A DNA stretch of 64,000 nt from Anolis sagrei (lineage: Eukaryota; Chordata; Lepidosauria; Squamata; Anolidae), in NCBI RefSeq assembly GCF_037176765.1, contig NC_090022.1, positions 230,389,117 through 230,453,116 of the forward strand, given 5' to 3'. Position 1 is the first letter of the stretch. Every line of letters starts with the position of its first letter. The position numbers and the translations under genes are program-made. This document shows positions 23,605 to 34,565 of this stretch, one piece after another. The notes below the pieces were generated by a model. That model saw nothing but the letters and a program-made list of their open reading frames with translations. It was not told where the DNA came from and did not search any database.

Positions 23605-24339
23605 TCCTACAGGTACAAATACAAGATACTCCACTTAAGCAGAAAAAATGAAATATGAAGATACAGAATGGAGGACACCTGGCTTAACAGTATGTGTGAA
23701 AAAGATCTTGGAGTCCTTGTGGACAACAAGTTAAACATGAGCCAACAATGTCATGTGGTGGGGGGAAAAGGGGGATTTTGAGCTGCATAAATAGGAGCAT
23801 AGTTTCTTGATCCAGGGAAGTCATGCTACCCCACTGTTCTGCCTTGGTCTGCCCACACCTGGAATACTGTGCCCAATTCTGGGCACCTCAATTTAAGGGA
23901 GATGTTGACAAGCTGGAAGGTGTCCAGGGGAGGGTGACTAAAATGATCAAGGGTCTAGAGAACCAGCCCTATAAGGCACAGCTTAAAGAGCTGGGCATGT
24001 TTAGCCTGCAGAAGAGAAGGTTGAGAGAAGGCACAATGGCCATGTATAAATATGTGAGGGGAAGTCACAAGGAGGAGGGAGCAAGCTTGTTTTTTGCTGC
24101 CTTGGAGACAAGGATGTGAAAGAATGGCTTCAAACTAGAGGACAGGAAATTCTACTTGAACATTAGGAAGAACTGTTCAGCAATGGAACTCTCTGCCCCA
24201 GAGTGTGGTGGAGGCTCCTTCTTTTGAGGCTTTTAAACAGAGGCTGAATGAACATCTGTCGGTGGTGCTTTGAATTTGATTTTCCTGCTTCTTGGCAGGG
24301 GGTTGGACTGGATGGCCCACGAGCTCTATGATTCTATGA
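23605..24339 (+). mobile_element. CR1 LINE 3' fragment
   Basis: Frame 23823-24119 reads [20 protein letters not shown] and ELGMFSLQKRRLREG; later parts lie in other frames. Ends GGTTGGACTGGATGGCCCAC and GATTCTATG. Slightly older than the copy at 2907. Confidence 0.9.
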
Positions 24340-24423
24340 ACAGCAAAACTGAATATTATTTTTAAATTGCATCTCACAATTATGCCACGATAAATTTAGA
24401 AACGAAAAAGAAAAATAATTTGG

Positions 24424-24732
24424 TACTGTTCCATTATCCATGCGGAGGCCACTAGAGGATGCTAGAGAGAGAGAAATAGTTCATTTTATGGGGGGTGGAG
24501 GGTGGGTTGAAGGAGTAAAACTATTTCCCCCTGTTTTCCTGTTATTCCCTCCTCTCATGTCTCCATTGTGGAAACAATCCTTGTCTATGGTATAAAAAGG
24601 GGAGGTAGGGGGATAACCAGCAAAAACAGGAAAAATGGTTTTCCTCTTTCAATCCCCCCCCCCAATAAAATGGACTATCCCCTCTCTAGCACCCCCTAGT
24701 AGCCTCTGCCAGGCTAATGGAACAGTAATACT
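24424..24732. mobile_element. Palindromic MITE (family T)
   Basis: GTACTGTTCCATTATCCATG at the left and GGCTAATGGAACAGTA at the right, with internal GCTAGAGAGAGAGAAATAGT. Confidence 0.75.
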
Positions 24733-25252
24733 TTTTTTAAAAAAATCTCCCCATTCAGCTACCCATAGGGAGCACATCTGGATGCAAATGTTAGCGTATT
24801 TACCACCCTAGATAATATTCTAAAATAAAATCATTATCAATGCTAGAAAACGATGGATACTTCTTGCCTCTGTCTCATCATTTTGTAAGTCATTCTTGAA
24901 TCATTCTTTCTTTCCACTTATCTCTTAGAAATGGAGGACTCTTCCTGTTTCAGCACAGGAAAATAGACAAGGATGTTTACCCAGCAGGGACCAGAAACAG
25001 GTATGACCTTTTCCTTTAAGTATTAATTACGTCTTAGTGTTATGTGGCAGATATAATTGCCAAAATAGGAAAGGAAGGTTGGAATCTTAGAACAGCAATA
25101 TTCATATTTTTCTCTGGGAATAAATAAATCTTCTATGAGCCTAAATCTGCATGTACAGTTGTGAGAATTAAAATTCTTTCTTTCACAAGTCAGCAATGTG
25201 CTTATCGGGGGAAGAATTAAATATCAATCAAGACATACTATTTATTTAAAAG
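24733..25252. other. No recognisable feature upstream of the tRNA-Cys terminator
   Basis: Unique-looking AT-rich sequence. Confidence 0.5.
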
Positions 25253-25324
25253 AGGGGGCACCTGGATTTGAACCAGGGACCTCTTGATCTGCAGTCAAAT
25301 GCTCTACCACTGAGCTATACCCCC
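25253..25324 (-). tRNA. tRNA-Cys (anticodon GCA)
   Basis: 72-nt gene on the - strand, nearly identical to vertebrate tRNA-Cys(GCA). It starts GGGGGTATAGCTCAGTGGTA, has the anticodon at 25290-25292 (+ strand TGC), a canonical B box GGTTCAAATCC and an acceptor stem closing GGGGG with CCCCC plus discriminator T. The A box is TAGCTCAGTGGT. A TTTT Pol III terminator follows two bases after the gene (AAAA at 25248-25251 on the + strand). No CCA is encoded and there is no intron. No target-site duplication or poly-A was seen, so it looks like a true gene rather than a retrocopy. No other tRNA was seen nearby. Confidence 0.94.
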
Positions 25325-25741
25325 TTCCCTTCTAAGTTGGTTCAACAGATCTATCTTATTTGTGCTACATCATAACTGGCATGCTGACCAGAGAACAGCA
25401 ATTCGTTTTATTTGTCTATGACAAATGTCCATTGAGTACTGCATGTATTTCCTGTTACAAAATATGTTTCATTTTTCACAGTTCACAATTATTTGTTTCT
25501 TTTGTCTTTTTTTCAAACATCATCCTATGTTGATACATGAGAAGGTAGGCTAAAAACATGGGGGAATGTTATTTGACATCAGGAAAGAATAGTGGACAGT
25601 GAAGCCCCACTTTCTGAGATTTCATCGTGCACCCTTTCAAGCTTATCTTTGCAAATATTGAGCTTCAAAACGACAACCCTGATTTTCATGCTTCTTGAAT
25701 TCATTAAAGCAATATATCTCCAACACTGTTCATATGAGCCC
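25325..25741. other. No recognisable feature
   Basis: 5' flank of the tRNA-Cys gene; no repeats seen. Confidence 0.5.
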
Positions 25742-25955
25742 TCTTTGGGTGCATCTATATTGTAGAATTAATGCAGATTGACAGTTTCACTGCCATGGCT
25801 CAATGCTATGGAATCCTAAGAGTTGTAGTTTAGTGAGGCAAATAAGGCTAAAGACCTTGTAAATCTACAACCACAATGATCCCATAGTATTGAGCCATGG
25901 CAATTAAAATGGTTTCATACTGCATTAGTTCTGCAGGTAAATGTATCCTTAAAGA
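25742..25955. mobile_element. Palindromic MITE (family M)
   Basis: GGTGCATCTATATTGTAGAA at the left, its inverted counterpart TTAGTTCTGCAGGTAAATGT at the right, GGAATCCTAAGAGTTGTAGT inside. Confidence 0.8.
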
Positions 25956-26179
25956 TGACTGTGTTATCGAGCAATGGTAAAGCCCTCTTGAAAGATTTAA
26001 AGTTCCCTAAGAGGCCACAAATAAATATAGTATATTTCCTTTTATTAAAAACGTTTTCTGGATATCTTGAGTTGGGCAACTTCGAAGCTTTTGAAGATCA
26101 TGAACAGACATAGCAGCAGCTGTACCCCATGAACTATAATGTGTCTAACCCCTTTATTTATTTATTTTTATTTATATCA

Positions 26180-26946
26180 TATCAGGAGCGAACTAATGTA
26201 TTTGAGAAAACACAAAGTATAAGAACTTGGCATTCTATTGAATGACCAGTCCCTTGACCAGTAGCTGGCCACTTGGAGTGCCTCTGGTGTTGCTGTGAGA
26301 AAGTCCTCCATTGTGCACGTGGCAGGACTCAGGTTGCATGTAATAGGTGGTCTGTGGTTTGCTCTTCTCCACACTCACATGTTGTGGACTCCATTTTGTA
26401 GCCCCATTTCTTAAGGTTGGCTCTGCATCTCGTGGTGCCAGAGAGCAGTCTGTTCAGTGCCTTCCAAGTTGCCCGGTCTTCTTTGTGCCCAGGAGGGAGT
26501 TCCTCATCTGGTAGCAGCCATGGATTGAGGTGCTGGGTTTTAGACTGCCACTTTTGGACTCTTGCTTGCTGAGGTGTTTCTGTGAATATCTCTGTAGATC
26601 TTAGAAAACTATTTCTTGATTTAAGATGTTAGCGAGCTGGCTGATATCCAAACAGAGGATGGCCCGGAGATGTCACTGCCTTGGTCCTTTCATTATTGGC
26701 TGCTACTTCCCAGCGGATGTCAGGTGGGTGCTACACAGTGTAATTTCTCCAGTGGTGTAGGGCACAGACAGCCTGTGAGAATGGGGCATGTCTCATTAAG
26801 AGCCACATCCACTGTTTTAACATGGTGAAATGTGTTCCACACTGGGCATGCAAACTCAGCAGCAGAGTAGCAATTAAGAAATTGTATCAATTTGATGATT
26901 TCTGTGTAACTTGTATCTTTCAAAATGTGAACTGTATCTATTTCAA
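26180..26946 (-). mobile_element. Decayed LINE-like fragment (family X)
   Basis: - strand relics MWRRANHRPPITCNLSPATC and TMEDFLTATPEALQVASYWS resemble the Cys-containing tail of non-LTR ORF2 proteins. The same sequence recurs at 42228-42585. Many breaks; clade not assigned. Confidence 0.6.
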
Positions 26947-27003
26947 TAGACTTCACAACCCTTGAGGATGCCTGCCTTAGATGCAGGTGAAACGTCAGGA
27001 GAG
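26947..27003 (+). mobile_element. Penelope-like terminal-repeat fragment
   Basis: CACAACCCTTGAGGATGCCT and TAGATGCAGGTGAAACGTCA match the terminal repeat at 11600. Confidence 0.75.
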
Positions 27004-27017
27004 AATAATAATAATAC

Positions 27018-27706
27018 TTACTTACTTACTTAGGCGATCCCTCATTGTCCGAGTAGGATAATCCTCCAGGGAGCCCTATTCTTGATCTGCATCGTCTCCT
27101 GCAGTAAGGGCATTGGCTTCCAGGTGGAAGGCGGTCCCGGTTGGGGTTGGCTTGATGTGCCTTCCTCTTGGCTTGTTTCGTTCTCTTGCCCTCCATCCAT
27201 TTGTGCCTCTTCAAATTCTGAAGCACTGCTGGTCACAGCTGACCTCCAGCTGGAGCGCTCTCAGGCCAGGGCTTCCCAGTTCTCAGTATCTATGCCAGAG
27301 TTTTTAAGGTTGGCTTTGATACCATCTTTAAACCTCTTTTCCTGCCCACCAACATTCCATTTTCCATTCTTGAGTTTAGAGTAGAGCAACTGCTTAGGGA
27401 GATGGTGGTCAGGCATCCGGACAACGTGTCCAGTTCAGCGGAGTTGACGGCGAAGGACCATCGCTTCAGTGCTGGTGGTTTTTGCTTATTCCAGCACGCT
27501 GATGTTTGTCTGCTTGTCTTCTCAAGAGATTTGCAGGATTTTCCGGAGGCAGCGCTGATGGAATCGTTCCAGGAATTGCATGTGACATCTGTAGACAGTT
27601 CATGTCTTGCAGGAGTATAGCAGGGTTGGGAGGACAATAGCTTTATAAACAAGCACCTTGGTATCCTTACGGATGTCCCGGTCCTCAAACACTCTCTGCT
27701 TCATTC
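27018..27706 (-). mobile_element. Non-LTR LINE 3' part with C-terminal finger
   Basis: Second copy of the family at 14607: - strand CPYCRRRCRSRIGL and an upstream part read in another frame (about 27290-27688). (TTAC)n at the 3' end near 27018. Confidence 0.75.
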
Positions 27707-27707
27707 G

Positions 27708-27708
<1 letters not shown>

Positions 27709-27741
<33 letters not shown>

Positions 27742-27900
27742 CTTTATTTCCCACCACAATCTCCCCAGACTCGGAGCGGTTTACGTGAGGCCAAGCCCGG
27801 TGATACATTACAGCAAAATAAATACAGAAGAGCAAAAAATAACAGCACAATAAAAGAAAACATTCAGATAAAATAAAACAGTGCAAAATAACAAAGTGAA
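27709..27900 (-). mobile_element. L2-like 3' end
   Basis: (AAT)n, then AATCTCCCCAGACTCGGAGC and GTTTACGTGAGGCCAAGCCC. Confidence 0.75.
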
Positions 27901-27917
27901 TTTTTTTTAAAAAAGAA

Positions 27918-27965
27918 TGCTTTTGGAACAAGGCCATACAGCCCAGAAAACTCACAGCAACCCAG
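27918..27965 (+). mobile_element. Penelope-like 3' end fragment
   Basis: TGCTTTTGGAACAAGGCCAT and CAGCCCAGAAAACTCACA match the terminal repeat end near 11650-11690. Just upstream of the CpG island. Confidence 0.65.
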
Positions 27966-28039
27966 ATCTTGGAAAGGCTACTTTTTGAGATCATTATGAT
28001 GAGTTGTTGTTGATTTGCAGCCAATACAATAAATCCCTC

Positions 28040-28420
28040 CCTCTCTTTCAACTCGGGTCCACTCCTGCCTGCCTGCCTGCCTGGGACCAGCCTGAGGCCA
28101 ATGAGCCAAAGGGGGCGGAGCCACGGAGTCGCAAGGCGAGGAAAGGCACCAGGCTACTGACAACAGTGGGCGGGGCTTAGGCCTCTGACGTCACCGAACG
28201 CTGCGTCCGCTGTTGGAGCCGGTAGGAGCGTCGGGTGGGAAAAAGAGAAAAACACAAGGTAAAGAAGAGGAGATGAGAGAGAGAGTGTGTGGGCGGGTGC
28301 CCGGATGTGCGCGCGCGCGATTGGGAGCGTCCTCGCGCCGGGGTTCTGCGCGTGCCCAGCTGGCCCTGCCTCTGACCCTTCAAAGGGAAAAGGCAGGGGA
28401 GAGGTGGTTTTTCCTTGCTC
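28040..28420 (+). promoter_or_regulatory. CpG-island promoter with candidate noncoding exon 1
   Basis: This is the most CpG-dense, GC-rich block in an otherwise AT-rich window. It contains a CCAAT box (28098-28102), GC boxes (GGGGGCGGAG at 28111-28120; GTGGGCGGGGCTT near 28167) and a perfect palindromic CRE, TGACGTCA, at 28186-28193. There is no TATA box. A candidate exon would start near 28200 and end at 28258, where ACACAAG|gtaaag gives a good donor on the + strand; a second GT at 28221 is also possible. The next recognised + strand gene is AOPEP, whose first coding exon is 16 kb downstream and whose mammalian orthologue has a noncoding first exon, so I infer this is its promoter. A divergent or different transcript cannot be excluded. 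Confidence 0.6.
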
Positions 28421-28464
28421 CTACTAGAGTCCCCAAACTATCAATGGTATTTCAAGGGATGCCT

Positions 28465-29330
28465 CTAAACTGGAGAATGAATGCAGTTTGGTACCACTTT
28501 AGCTGCCATGGCTCAATGCTGTGGAGCCCTGGAAGTTGTAGTTTGGCGCTCTTTGCCAGAGAATGCTAAAGACCTTGTAAAACTGCAGATCCCAGGATTC
28601 CATACTATAGAGCCATGGCAGTTAAAGTGGTGTCAAACTGCATTCATTCTCCAGTGTAGATGTACCCTAAGTCCCTCAGCGCTGCCATTTTCCCACCTAT
28701 CATGGGGTTTTCTTGGCTCAATGCTGTGGAGCCCTGGAAGTTGTAGTTTGGCACTCTTTGCCAGAGAATGCTAAAGACCTTGTAAAACTGCAGATCCCAG
28801 GATTCCATACTATAGAGCCATGGCAGTTAAAGTGGTGTCAAACTGCATTCATTCTCCAGTGTAGATGTACCCTAAGTCCCTCAGCGCTGCCATTTTCCCA
28901 CCTATCATGGGGTTTTCTTGGCTCAATGCTGTGGAGCCCTGGAAGTTGTAGTTTGGCACTCTTTGCCAGAGAATGCTAAAGACCTTGTAAAACTGCAGAT
29001 CCCAGGATTCCATACTATAGAGCCATGGCAGTTAAAGTGGTGTCAAACTGCATTCATTCTCCAGTGTAGATGTACCCTAAGTCCCTCAGCGCTGCCATTT
29101 TTCCACCTATCATGGGGTTTTCTTGGCTCAATGCTGTGGAGCCCTGGAAGTTGTAGTTTGGCACTCTTTGCCAGAGAATGCTAAAAACCTTGTAAAACTG
29201 CAGATCCCAGGATGCCATACTATTGGGCCAGGACAGTTAAAGTGGTGTCAAACTGCATTCATTCACCCCTGCAGATGCACCCCAGGTTCCCCAGAGCTGC
29301 CTTTTCTCTACCTCTCATGAGTTTTTCATG
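28465..29330 (+). repeat. 205-bp x 4 tandem array built from a palindromic MITE
   Basis: GGCTCAATGCTGTGGAGCCC recurs at 28510, 28715, 28920 and 29125, exactly 205 bp apart. The first unit holds a family-M MITE (from about 28465, TGAATGCAGTTTGGTACCAC, to TCTCCAGTGTAGATGTACCC) plus about 50 bp of flank (GTCCCTCAGCGCTGCCATTT). Later units repeat MITE interior plus flank and lack the left MITE end. Units 1-3 are nearly identical; unit 4 is more diverged. The long frames inside are not coding. Confidence 0.95.
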
Positions 29331-29426
29331 GATTTGCTCCTAGAGGATTTGTCATTGCCTTCCCCTGAGGCAGAGAGAGTGTGACTTGTTGAGGGTCACT
29401 GAGTGGGTTTGCACAACTTATATGAT

Positions 29427-29683
29427 TTTTTCCGCGTCTGGAGCGACTTGAGAAACTGCAAGTCGTTTCTGTTGTGAGAGAATTGGCCATCTGCAAGGAT
29501 GTTGCCCAGGGGACACTCAAATGTTTTGCCATCCTGTGAGAGACTTTTCTCATGTCCCTGCATAAGAAGCTGGAGCTGACAGAAAGGAGCTCACCCCGCT
29601 CCCCGGATTTGAACCGCTGACCTTTCAGTCAGCAGTCCTGCTAGCAGAAGAGTTTAACCCATTTTACCACCAGGAGCTCCACT
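29427..29683 (-). mobile_element. tRNA-derived SINE (type B tail)
   Basis: TCTGGAGCGACTTGAGAAAC at the left; TTTTACCACCAGGAGCTCC at the right. Confidence 0.88.
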
Positions 29684-29691
29684 TATATAAT

Positions 29692-29900
29692 GTTGTTGTT
29701 GTTGTTGTTGATGATGATGATGATAATGTATTACCTCTCCCGATGGCTCGAGGCAAAGTACAACAACATATGAGCACAACATATACACAATAAATTATGT
29801 AGATAATACAAAAAAGGATAGAGTCAATAAAAGCATGACATAGTCCAGCATGGACTGAGCACCAGGGCTGAAACCCTGTAGCTCAGGGAATATAGTGAAT
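29692..29900 (-). mobile_element. L2-like 3' end
   Basis: (GTT)n(GAT)n, then CTCTCCCGATGGCTCGAGGC and AAAGTACAACAAC. Confidence 0.65.
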
Positions 29901-30302
29901 ACAGTATTTAGACAAGCATAAACATGCAGGGGCCCATGCTGTTTGTGGCCGCTGTCTTGTTTTTAAAAGGTTTCATAGCTTGGCAAGGACATGGCAACCA
30001 GATGTTCATTTTACAGTCTTTATATTACCCCTTTCCACAACAAAACGGTTCATTTGTGTTTACTATCTGGGCTGCAAAAGCAAACTCCATTTTATTGCCA
30101 CAATCATTAGTATGTTGTAGATGTAAAATGTGAAACTGCACATGCTCAGTCTCCTTCCTTCCTTCTTTCTGTTGGGTGTTGCAAACCCTTTTAAAGTTGT
30201 GAATGTTATCAGTGGATTTTAACTTGTGTTTTACCTCTATGTATCATGTTGTATGTCTTTTAATAGTGCTGTAGCTCTTGTTTTAATGGTGTATCTCACT
30301 TC
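29901..30302. other. No recognisable feature
   Basis: Unique-looking sequence; no gene supported. Confidence 0.45.
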
Positions 30303-30645
30303 AGGGGCCGCAGTGGCGCAGTGGGTTAAACCATTGAGCTGCTGAACTTTCTGACTGAAAGGTTGGTGATCCAAATCTGGGGAGCAGGGTGAGCTCTCGC
30401 TGTTAGCCCCAGCTTCTGCCGACCTACCAGTTCAAAAGCATGCAAATGTGAGTAGATCAATAGGTACCACTTCAGTGGGAAGTTAGTGGCACTCCATGCA
30501 GTCATGCTGCCCACGTGACCTTGGAGGTGTCTATGGACAGCTCTGGCCCTTTGGGTTAGAAATGGAGATAAGCACTACCCCAGAGTCGGACTCAACTAGA
30601 CTTAGTGTCAAGGGGAAAATTTTACCTTTATCTTCCCTCAAGCCT
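30303..30645 (+). mobile_element. Sauria SINE (BovB-type tail)
   Basis: Head GGGGCCGCAGTGGCGCAGTG, middle GTGACCTTGGAGGTGTCTAT, tail GACTCAACTAGACTTAGTGT then TTTTACCTTTA. Confidence 0.9.
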
Positions 30646-30764
30646 CAGAGAGAGGCAGGTAATAAATTCATTGTTGTTGTTGTTGGCTTAGACACAGTTA
30701 TGAACTATGAAAATGATAGTGTAGTATGTGCAAGGGGGTACTTTTGAACATTAGGTTTCTGCTT

Positions 30765-30835
30765 TATGACTTTGCCTGGCAGGGGGTGGGACTACATAGC
30801 CCTTGTGGTCTCTTCCAATTGTATTTGATTATATG
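30765..30835 (+). mobile_element. CR1 3' end remnant
   Basis: TGGCAGGGGGTGGGACTACA and GTGGTCTCTTCCAATTG. Confidence 0.65.
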
Positions 30836-31177
30836 GGTCATTTTACAACTCATCACTATTAAAAGACACCTTCCCATTTCCAGCCACATAAGACTATTAA
30901 GTGGAGAGTTCTACAATTATCAAGCTGTAAGGACATGTCACAAAAGAACATGGGATAGAGAGAAAAGAGGAAAAATCAAACAGAAATAGTGTTTTTAAAG
31001 TAAAACAGCAATATTTATAATAAGCAGATAGAACAGAAGCAGTTCTGACACAAGGAGAGCAACCAGATGAAGGTGCGTTTTTCAGGACACCTTCCAGAGT
31101 GATGCTCCTGCTCATCTCTTCCTCTGCTTCATTCTGTGGCAACATTTCATTTTCTGTCCCTTCACTATATACATTTA

Positions 31178-31870
31178 ATCATAGAATCAGAGTTGGAAGA
31201 GTCCTCATGGGCCATCCAGTCCAACCTCCAGCCAAGAGGCAAGAACATTGCATTCTAAGCACCCCGACAAATGGCCATCCAGCCTCTGCTTAAAAGCCTG
31301 CAAAGTAGGAGCCTCCAGCACACTCCGGGGCAGAGAGTTCCACTACTGAACAGCTCTCACAGTTAGGAAGTTCTTCCTAATGTACTGGTGGAATCTCCTT
31401 TCCTGTAGTTTGAAGCCATTGCTCCATGTCCTAGTCTCCAGGGCAGCACAAAACAAGCCTGCTCCCTCCTCCCTCCTCCCTATGACTTCCCCTCACTTAT
31501 TTATACATGGCCATCATGTCTTCTCTCAGCCTTCTCTTCTGCAGGCTAAACATGCCCAGCTCTTTAAACCGCTCCTCCTCCACCTTGATCATTTTAGTCA
31601 CCCTCCTTTGGACATATTCCAGCTTGTCAACATCTCCCTTAGAATGGGACACAGTATTCCGGTGTGGTCTGACCAAGGCAGAATATAGGGCTAGCCTGAT
31701 TTCCCTGGATCTAGACACTGCTCCTATTTATGCAGGCCAAAATCCCATTGGCATTTTTAGCTGCCACATCATATTGGTAGTGCACATTTGAATTCTCATA
31801 ATACTTTGCCCATAGTATATCACCTCTGTCTTCCTTTCTTTAGGCTAAACATAACCAGCTCCTTCAATGG
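31178..31870 (-). mobile_element. CR1 LINE 3' fragment
   Basis: AATCATAGAATCAGAGTTGG at the 3' end; - strand blocks [20 protein letters not shown] and [11 protein letters not shown]. Several breaks. Confidence 0.9.
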
Positions 31871-31974
31871 TGTCTCATTCTTATCTTAAGTAGTTTCCCA
31901 GTGTTCACCCATCCACCTGGGCCTTGTAGAAACTTTGCATGTGGCCATATTGACAATGCTTGGAATTCACATAA

Positions 31975-32112
31975 TGAGTATTTATAAACTTGTTTATGTG
32001 AAACATTTTTGGCAAACCACCTTGAAATAGTCCTTGCCTGAGAAAACCATTTGAAATTCATGCGGTCACCATAAGTCAACAGGCACTTTGAAGACATATA
32101 TATACACAAGGC
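31975..32112 (+). mobile_element. 5S-SINE type 3' end
   Basis: CTTGCCTGAGAAAACCATTT and CACCATAAGTCAACAGGCAC match the 3' region of the 5S-derived SINE at 47480. Confidence 0.6.
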
Positions 32113-32799
32113 AAGAACAGTAATATATCTTCAGAACAATGAATTACATGGAGAGATGACACTGAGGTAGGTCCTTGTGAGCAGAGATGCAGGCAAAGCA
32201 GCCCAGGCCGAGTTTAATGAAATTGGGAAATGATGAGTTTCATGCAACAGAACCTAAGAAACAGAATGCTGCCTACAGCAATAAATGTGATTGTGTTTGT
32301 GGTACTAAAAGTGATAAATACATAATAAAGTGTGGGGTTTCAGGGTCCTCCTCCTTTGTGGCTTCTTGGCACATTTTAATTTTTTTTTTCTTGGTGCTGT
32401 GACTTTTTTTCTTGCTGAAATTACATTTCAGGCTACTGAAATGTAACCATTCTTGGAAGATTGGAATAATCTCTTGATATTCCAATCTCCTGATTTTTAT
32501 CTAGTTTATCTTGTTTTGATCCAGTATGAAGGGAATTTATTTTTGTTGTTGATATTTCATTGCTGTCATTTTAAAATTACCATAAGCATTTAAATGTAAC
32601 AGCCAGGCCCTCTTCCCCCTCCCACCTATTTATGAAGTGAAGCCAACACACTCATACACACACAGCAACTCTGAGGGTCACCACAGGATAGTGGCTAGGA
32701 CACTGAACAGACATCACGGTAAACAAAAGTCCCAGGCTCAGCCATCTCCCTGCACAGACATCACCCAACACTTTCTCAGTCCACTCCTCCAAGAAAGAC
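32113..32799. other. No recognisable feature
   Basis: AT-rich; no gene supported. Confidence 0.45.
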
Positions 32800-34235
32800 C
32801 TCTGTACTCCTGAGCCTTCTCAATGAGGCAACTCAAAAAGATAGTACAGTGATATTGAAAGCCAGTGAGAGGTCCAGCAGAACTAACAGTTATACTCTAG
32901 TTCCATGCATAGGTCATCCACCAAGGCATCCAAAACTCTGTCCCATAGCCAGGTCTGATGCCAGATTGAAGTGAGGGTAGATAGCTCATTTCATTCAGGA
33001 GCTTCTGGAGCTGAGAGGCCACACATTATGTAACACTTTGCCCAAAATAGGTCCTGTGTATTGGAAACTGGCAGATAGTTCTCTAGTATAGTGGTGTTCA
33101 TGATAGTGCCTTCATCATAACCTCTTGTATGCAGGATGGAAACCTGTCTTGCAGTAGTGAGGCATTCACTATTGTCCTTACGACATTCAGCAGTTCTTCT
33201 TGGATATAGTCCACTGTGGTCATAGTGGCCCTCAGCATTGCTGGGATCCTGTCCACATCCTCAGGTTGTACAATAACAGTGTACAAGCAGGGCCCAAGTT
33301 TTCATCCACTAGACCTGCATGCAGGTCAGAACGTATCCATAATTGCTGTGCAAACTCTTCACAAAAGGTTACTGAGTGGTTGTATAACTGCAGAATGCAA
33401 GAGGCCCCCAACCACTTGAAACAGCTTTACTGGATGACAGTTTTCAGAGATTCAATGGTGGCAATGAAAAATGATATCTTTCTTGCTATCATTGCCATGC
33501 CATGGGTTTTCAAATTAATTTTCACTCTTGTTGATCCAGGTCTTCTGCCATTGTTGTTCCCACCTCTTTTCCACTCTTTTCATCACAGCCAGATCATGAG
33601 TTGCTAGGTTCCATTCCATGGGAGAAAACACTTAAAAGCAATTGTGCCAACTGTCTTGGTCAGCTGTCTATTCCAGAGGTCAGACAAAGGGTTTGACAGG
33701 CTCACTTGCCAAGACAACAGGAAACTTCAAGAATCAATAGGAATCCATCCAGATTCATAAGCTTCCTGCGGTGGACTATCTTAATTTGGCCCAAATTCCC
33801 CTGTAAAGCTCTAATCAAGTGGTTTTCAATCAGTGAGTCCCCAGATGTTTTGGTCTTCAATTCTCAGAAATCCTAACAGCTGGTAAACTGATTGGGATTT
33901 CTGGGAGTTGTAGGCAAAAACACCTGAGGACCCACAGGATGAGAACCACTGCTCTAATCTGTCCATGCCAACAGAACTGTAAAAAATTCCTTCACACTCA
34001 CATCACAATTGTCTTGCCTTACATGAAAAAACTAGGTCTAGAGTGTGTCCTGTACCATGCTTGTCACAAGATACTACTGGGGACAGACTCATGGTTGTCA
34101 TGGAAGACAATGAAGTCCTGAGCTGCTCCTCACAAAAAAGATATCTGCATGGATGTTGAAGACCCCCAGCGTAACTAGTTGAGGGGAGTTCAATACCACT
34201 CCTGAGATCAACTCAGCCAGCTGTTGAATTGTAAT
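32800..34235 (-). mobile_element. Old L2 LINE copy (endonuclease to RT), split by a MITE
   Basis: Diverged relative of 37637-40155: TGGAAACTGGCAGATAGTTC parallels TTGGAAACAGGCCGATAGTT there, and CATAAGCTTCCTGCGGTGGA parallels the segment near 40043. Right of the MITE, - strand VTLGVFNIHAD recalls the endonuclease GDFNIH motif. Many breaks; clearly old. Confidence 0.7.
33812..33955. mobile_element. Palindromic MITE nested in the old L2
   Basis: AAGTGGTTTTCAATCAGTGA at the left and GGATGAGAACCACTGC at the right; interior CTGGGAGTTGTAGGCAAAAA. Confidence 0.75.
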
Positions 34236-34239
34236 TTAT

Positions 34240-34565
34240 TGTTTAGTGCAGCCATTCTGCATTTCACAATACATCCATATTGTGGACTATCCATCCATAT
34301 TTGCAGTTTTGGTTTTTGTGGATTTGATTATTTATGGATTTGATTAAAACCATTCTCGCTAGAAATCTCTCAGCTCCTCCCATGTGATTCTGTGGCCAAC
34401 CTCCTGTCCTACTGGAGGACCTAGAGATTTCTAGAGAACATTCCTCTAGGAATCTCTAGGTCCTCCAGTGTGATTCTGTGTTCAGCTTCCAGAGAAAGTT
34501 GTCCATAGTGTCATGTTGAAAGATCTAGATATTCCTAGAAAGGTGTTCTCTCAGAATAAAAATTT
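34240..34565. mobile_element. Tigger/pogo-like nonautonomous element
   Basis: ACCTAGAGATTTCTAGAGAA and GAATCTCTAGGTCCTCCAGT, shared with 6815 and 49771. Confidence 0.5.

Noticed and set aside
28481-29320. Four repeated open frames of 65-97 codons sharing MAQCCGALEVVVWHSLPENA
   Set aside because: They arise from the 205-bp MITE array; the frame comes from palindromic noncoding repeat sequence that is found elsewhere without any conserved protein.
28465-29330. Regularly spaced repeats resembling a CRISPR array
   Set aside because: The period is 205 bp with no unique spacers; it is a tandem MITE duplication in a vertebrate genome.
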